Assembly: GCA_964058845.1 (NCBI GenBank)
Contig: CAXKVR010000111.1
Span: forward strand, 1 to 51,649
Source of the DNA: Carex sylvatica
Taxonomy: Eukaryota; Streptophyta; Magnoliopsida; Poales; Cyperaceae
DNA: 51,649 nt
Direction: 5' to 3'
Under the pieces are notes generated by a model. That model saw only the letters and a program-made list of their open reading frames with translations, searched no databases and was not told where the DNA came from. The translations under genes and the position numbers were made by a program. Below, piece after piece: positions 47,200 to 51,649 of the stretch. Position 1 is the first letter of the stretch. Each line of letters begins with the position of its first letter.

Positions 47200-47405
47200 T
47201 CCCTGTTTCAGATCAAGTGATTTTCTATCTATCTGAAATATAGTAAAAAAAATTCTAAAAAGTGTAAAATTTAGTTTGCAAGTACATATTCATATGGAGA
47301 TCACATGCATGTTGAACAGTTCGAATCGACCATTATAATTTAGAAAACTCAAATATTGAGCCGTTGCACAGCTCTATGCTATGCGTAGCATATTAGCTTT
47401 TTCCT
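47200..47405. mobile_element. Right half of a MITE related to 30021-30410
   Basis: CAAGTGATTTTCTA, AAAACTCAAATATTGAG and the end CTATGCTATGCGTAGCATAT + TAGC match the right arm and terminus of the split MITE. The left arm is missing. Confidence 0.75.
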
Positions 47406-47639
47406 ATATATATATCGATGTTGTATATACACCCGGTCGATATACTTTTTATGAGCCATTTCACTATGATCGAGAAAAAATATTTTATAATTTATTTGAA
47501 AGTTACTAAGTTTTACAAAAATTGAATCTCGAATCATATAAGAAGAAATTATATTGATAATTAATAAGAAAGAATAATATATCAAAAATGTACATCTAAT
47601 ATCATCTGGCACGAATCTTGATACGAATCCAACGTCTCA

Positions 47640-48383
47640 TATATCAAAGCACAACAAAACTGTGTGCTTGGCCAAGTACCATAGCCTCACTCTTTATGTA
47701 ATTATATATATAAATATAAAACTCAAAATTTAAAGTCGGCAAGCAAATTTTGATCAACAATTGCGGCTTCAAGAAAGTTCAATATAACAAAGTTGGTACA
47801 AATAATAAATAGAAAATTAAGAAATGACATAACCGACTTTGATGGTTATAAATAGAAGATAGCTCTTAAGTGTCAAATAATTTTTAGACATACTATTTCA
47901 TCCCTCTTAAAATTCTTTCTCCACTATTTATACATCTCCAAAACCATATACAAAATATATACACATATCATTATTCAATATATTGCTGGATATCAAGGAG
48001 TTATTATCAGTTGCTTCCAAGGTCGTGCCTCAAGAAGCAGCAAACTCGGATAATCTTGGTTGTGGTTCCAAGTCTTGCACGGTAGAGACGGAATTCGCTT
48101 AAGGACAGTGGTTTGCACGATCCGGGTAATAAAGTTTCATTATAATATATTTTCTATTATTATTATCCGATTTATTCTTGTTTTGTAGTTATATATTTTT
48201 TCCAACATTCTTAAGCGAATTTTTTCGAATCGGATAATAGGAACATATAATTCCTTACTCTGTTAACAAGACTTGCATAGAAATTCATTTTTCTTCCGCT
48301 ATTTTTTATAAATTAATTATTATATTAAACTTTAATTATATTTATTGCAGTTATTTTCTTTCATTATTCCTTCTTTACTCAAA
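47640..48383 (+). repeat. Probable 5' LTR and leader of the copia element
   Basis: Upstream of the gag start lies TATAAATA (47847-47854), then a leader with CTTAAG/AATTCG inverted repeats and a TTATTGCAG acceptor-like site just before gag. The exact LTR ends and the primer-binding site could not be set, because the partner LTR lies outside the window. Confidence 0.4.
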
Positions 48384-51300
48384 ATGGGTCTAGATGATGT
48401 CTATACACTAAAACCTGAAAAATTTAATGGATCTGGATTTAATAGATGGATAGAACTGATGGAAGCATGGTCAATAGCACTAGGTTTAATAACTGCAGTA
48501 GGAAAAAAGGCACCGTATGCAATTAATCAAGAAACTAAGAAAAAAGATGCTTCAAAACCAAAACCCAGTGTTGAGGAAATAGAGTTTCATTGTCGCTTTA
48601 GGATTTTAAGTTGCCTTTCAGATGAGCTTTATGAAATATATAGAAAATATGAAAAGGCTAAGGACTTATGGAATGCACTAGTAGATGCATATAGTAGAGA
48701 TAATGAAGGAATTATCAGATTTACAATTTCTGATTTTCATAATTATAAGATGGTTGACGAAATTCCTATTAATGATCAGATTCATAAATTTCAGAATATG
48801 ATTCAAGAAATGCATAGAGGTGGTGAGACAAAATTAGAGGTGGTGAGACAAAATTAGATGAAAATTATCAAGTTACTTGTCTTATAGATAAATTGCCACC
48901 TTCATGGTCCAAGTTTGCTCAAGATCTCAGAAAATCACAAGCTAAACTCGAAATGAGATCTGTTATTCAATCAATTAGAATTGAAGATCAGTTTAAACTT
49001 CGACAGGAAAAAGAAAATCAAATATCATCCCAAGCTTATTTAACGGAAAAACAAAATGGCTTTAAGAATCCAAACTTTCCAAATCAAAATAAGAATTATA
49101 ATAAATTTCATGAAAAGAAATTCAAGAAAAACAAGTTTCAAAATAATAAACCAAAGGAATTTCCTAGACCCCAACATGAGATAAAGAAAGATAATGATAA
49201 GTTTTGTTATATTTGTAGTCGAGACAATCATTTCGCAAAAGATTGTTTATATCGAAAGAAAAGGAAGATTGAAACTAACAAGAAGACTGGCTCAAATTAA
49301 AATAAATCTCAAGTGAATATGATAGAATCAAAACCCGCTGATCCGTATTTTAGGTTGGTATCTACAATTCCATCCATTAATTCTACTTATCAAAATTCAG
49401 ATTAGTGGTTGGATAGTGGAGCAAATACACGTGTGTGCTAATAAAAATTATTTCTCATCCTATCAGATCACAAGTGGAAGAAGTGTAACAGTAGCAAATG
49501 GAACATTTGTTAAAGTACTCGGAGTTGGAGAAATCAAATTAAAATTCACATCTGGAAAATCAATCATTCTTAAAGATGTGCAACACGTTCCTGATATTGG
49601 AAAAAATCTTGTTAGTGTGTCGTTGTTAGTACAATTGGGATATAAAGTAGTTCTTGAATCTAATAAGGTTGTAATTTCTAGGCATGATGTTTTTATTGGA
49701 AAAGGTTATGTAACATATGATTTATTTAAGCTGAATGTAGTATCTCATTTAGATAATGAAGTCTCAATAATTTCTACTAATTATCAATCTCTTCCTTCTT
49801 ATATTTCAAATATTAACAATAATATAAATAATTCATTTGATAATTGGCATGGTCGTTTAGGACATGTAAATTATAAAAAGCTTGAAAAGATATCTAGGCT
49901 TAATCTGATCCCTAAAGTTAATTTAAATAGTAAATTAAATTGTGAAATTTGTGTTCAATCAAAAATGCCAAGAAAACCATTTAAAACAATTCAATTCAGA
50001 GATACACAAAAATTAAAATTAATTCATAGTGATGTGTGTGATTCAAATAGGGGTCTTACTAGAGGAGGAAGTAAATATTTTGTAACATTTATAGATGATT
50101 ATTCTAGATTTTGTTATACTTATCTTATGAAAACTAAGGATGAGGTACTAAGTAAATTTGAAAAATTCAAATTCGAAGTAGAAAATCAGCAAGATAAACA
50201 AATTAAAATTTTAAAATCTGATCGAGGTGGAGAATATACCTCAAATGAATTTGCATTGTTTTGTGAAAAATATGGAATCATACATGAAGTAACTGCTCCC
50301 TATTCACCCCAATCTAATGGTGTTTCTGAACGTAAAAATAGAACACTATTAGACATGGTAAATTCTATGTTAATTAGTTCAGGTGCATCCCAAAATTTGT
50401 GGGGGGAAGCACTTTTATCATCTTGTTACATTCTTAACTAAATTCCAGTTAAAGATAATGACAAAGCACTGTATGAACATTGGAAAGGATATCCTCCTAG
50501 GCTTGATTATTTTTGTGTTTGGAGATGTCTAGCTAAAGTAGGAATTCCCGAGTCAAAAAGAAAAAAAATAGGACCGAAAACAGTAGATGCAATTTTTATA
50601 GGATATTCATTAAATAGTAATACATATAGATTTCTAGTAATTCAATCAGAAACTAGTGAAATATCAAAAGATACAGTTATAGAATCTAGAGATGTTATTT
50701 TCTTTGAAAATATATTTTCTCTCAAAATTAATAATAATACAGACTTACCCTCAACATCAAGTTCTATTCCATTTATATTTGAACCGAATTCTAATCATGA
50801 TTACTCTTTGGAACCTAGACGAAGTAAAAGACAAAAGGTTGAACGAAATTTTGGTGAAGAATATATAATGTATTTAATTGAAGATAATCCTAAATCTTAT
50901 GAAGATGCAATGAGATCACCAGAAGCACCATTCTTGAAGGAAGCAATTAATAATGAGATTGAATCTATTATAAGTAATAATACTTGGATATTAACTGATC
51001 TACCTCCTGGTACTAAGGCTTTAGGTTGCAAATGAATTTTTAAAAGGAAACTTAAAACGGATGGAACAATAGAAAGATTTAAAGCCAGATTAGTAGTACA
51101 AGGTTTTAGACAAAAGGTCGGTATAGATTATTTTGATACTTATGCACTAGTTGCACGAATAACCACAATAAGAATTTTATTTGCATTGTCTTCGATATAT
51201 AAACTTCTAATACATCAAATGGATATTAAAACAGCCTTTTTACATGGAGACCTTGAAGAAGAAATATATATGCAATAACCTGAAGGATATATAGTTAAAG

Positions 51301-51649
51301 GGCAAGAGAAAAAAGTTTGTAGATTAGTACGATCTTTATATGGTTTAAAACAAGCTCCTAAACAATGGCATGACAAATTTGATAAAGCAATGCTATCACT
51401 TGATTTTAAAATCAATGAATCAGATAATTGTCTTTATTATAAAAAGGAAAATAATGAATTTATACTATTATGCCTTTACGTGGATGATATTCTAATTCTT
51501 GCTCCAAATTTAGAACTAATAAACAAAGTAAAATCAATGTTGTCAAAGAATTTTGATATGAAAGATTTAGGAGAAGCAGATGTCATTTTAGGAATGAAAA
51601 TAATTAAATCTCCTAATTCTATTTTATTATCTCAATCTCATTACACTCA
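48384..51649 (+). pseudogene. Degenerate Ty1/copia retrotransposon gag-pol, runs off the right edge
   Basis: Gag starts MGLDDVYTLKPEKFNGSGF at 48384 (the AAAATGG context is better than the ATG 39 nt upstream). A CX2CX4HX4C zinc knuckle is at 49205-49246. Protease (DSGA near 49412), GAG-pre-integrase (NWHGRLGHVNY, CEICVQSK), integrase (FIDDYSR, PYSPQSNGVSERKNR) and reverse transcriptase (MDIKTAFLHGDL, LYGLKQAP, YVDD at 51477-51488) follow in copia order. Breaks: a 20-bp tandem duplication near 48824-48863 shifts the frame, gag ends at 49300, there is a frameshift in the protease site, and stops occur near 50439, 51033 and 51277. The element cannot make its own polyprotein. RNase H and the 3' LTR lie outside the window. 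Confidence 0.93.

Overview
This window is nuclear DNA from a flowering plant, most likely a eudicot. It is very AT-rich, has short exons split by GT-AG introns, encodes a clade A PP2C, an XTH and a B3 transcription factor, and is packed with plant-type transposons. The species cannot be named from the sequence. Three ordinary host genes are visible. All other gene content sits in mobile elements.

Layout. 1-454 is a foldback repeat. 1517-4572 (minus) is a complete four-exon clade A protein phosphatase 2C, the ABA co-receptor type, with a MITE in intron 2 and ACGT-core motifs upstream. 5230-5915 holds two small MITEs. 5997-15416 is a 9.4 kb Mutator-like element (MULE) with about 110-bp inverted ends and a 9-bp target duplication. 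It carries a decayed plant-mobile-domain (PMD) gene. That gene is split by an LTR-type insertion (7921-11900, 5-bp duplication GCGAT), which is itself split by a second LTR-type insertion (8594-10797, 5-bp duplication ATGAC). The MULE also contains a 177-bp tandem repeat. 15489-19735 is a MITE and foldback field. 22333-24331 (plus) is a three-exon xyloglucan endotransglucosylase/hydrolase. It converges on a seven-exon B3-domain transcription factor (24959-27766, minus) that has an EAR-like motif on a 39-nt exon and one GC-AG intron.

From 28163 onward mobile DNA dominates. Several foldback MITEs sit in TA microsatellites. 30411-38811 is an 8.4 kb CACTA element with TSD CGC, hairpin-forming subterminal arrays, a 1.3 kb segment repeated at a 1.69 kb offset, and an apparently intact seven-exon Ulp1-like cysteine protease gene but no recognisable transposase. 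A 430-bp near-perfect foldback lies at 41301-41727, a Tourist-like MITE (TSD TTA) at 42893-43352 and a 1.2 kb CACTA-like element at 45717-46920. A degenerate Ty1/copia retrotransposon starts at 48384 and runs off the right edge.

How it fits together. The PP2C and the B3 protein belong to families tied to ABA and seed regulation, but nothing here shows that they act together. The clearest biology is a layered insertion history that can be ordered from target duplications, and one protease gene that stays open inside an otherwise non-autonomous transposon. Exon boundaries were placed by hand from splice signals and family conservation; no alignment or search was run.
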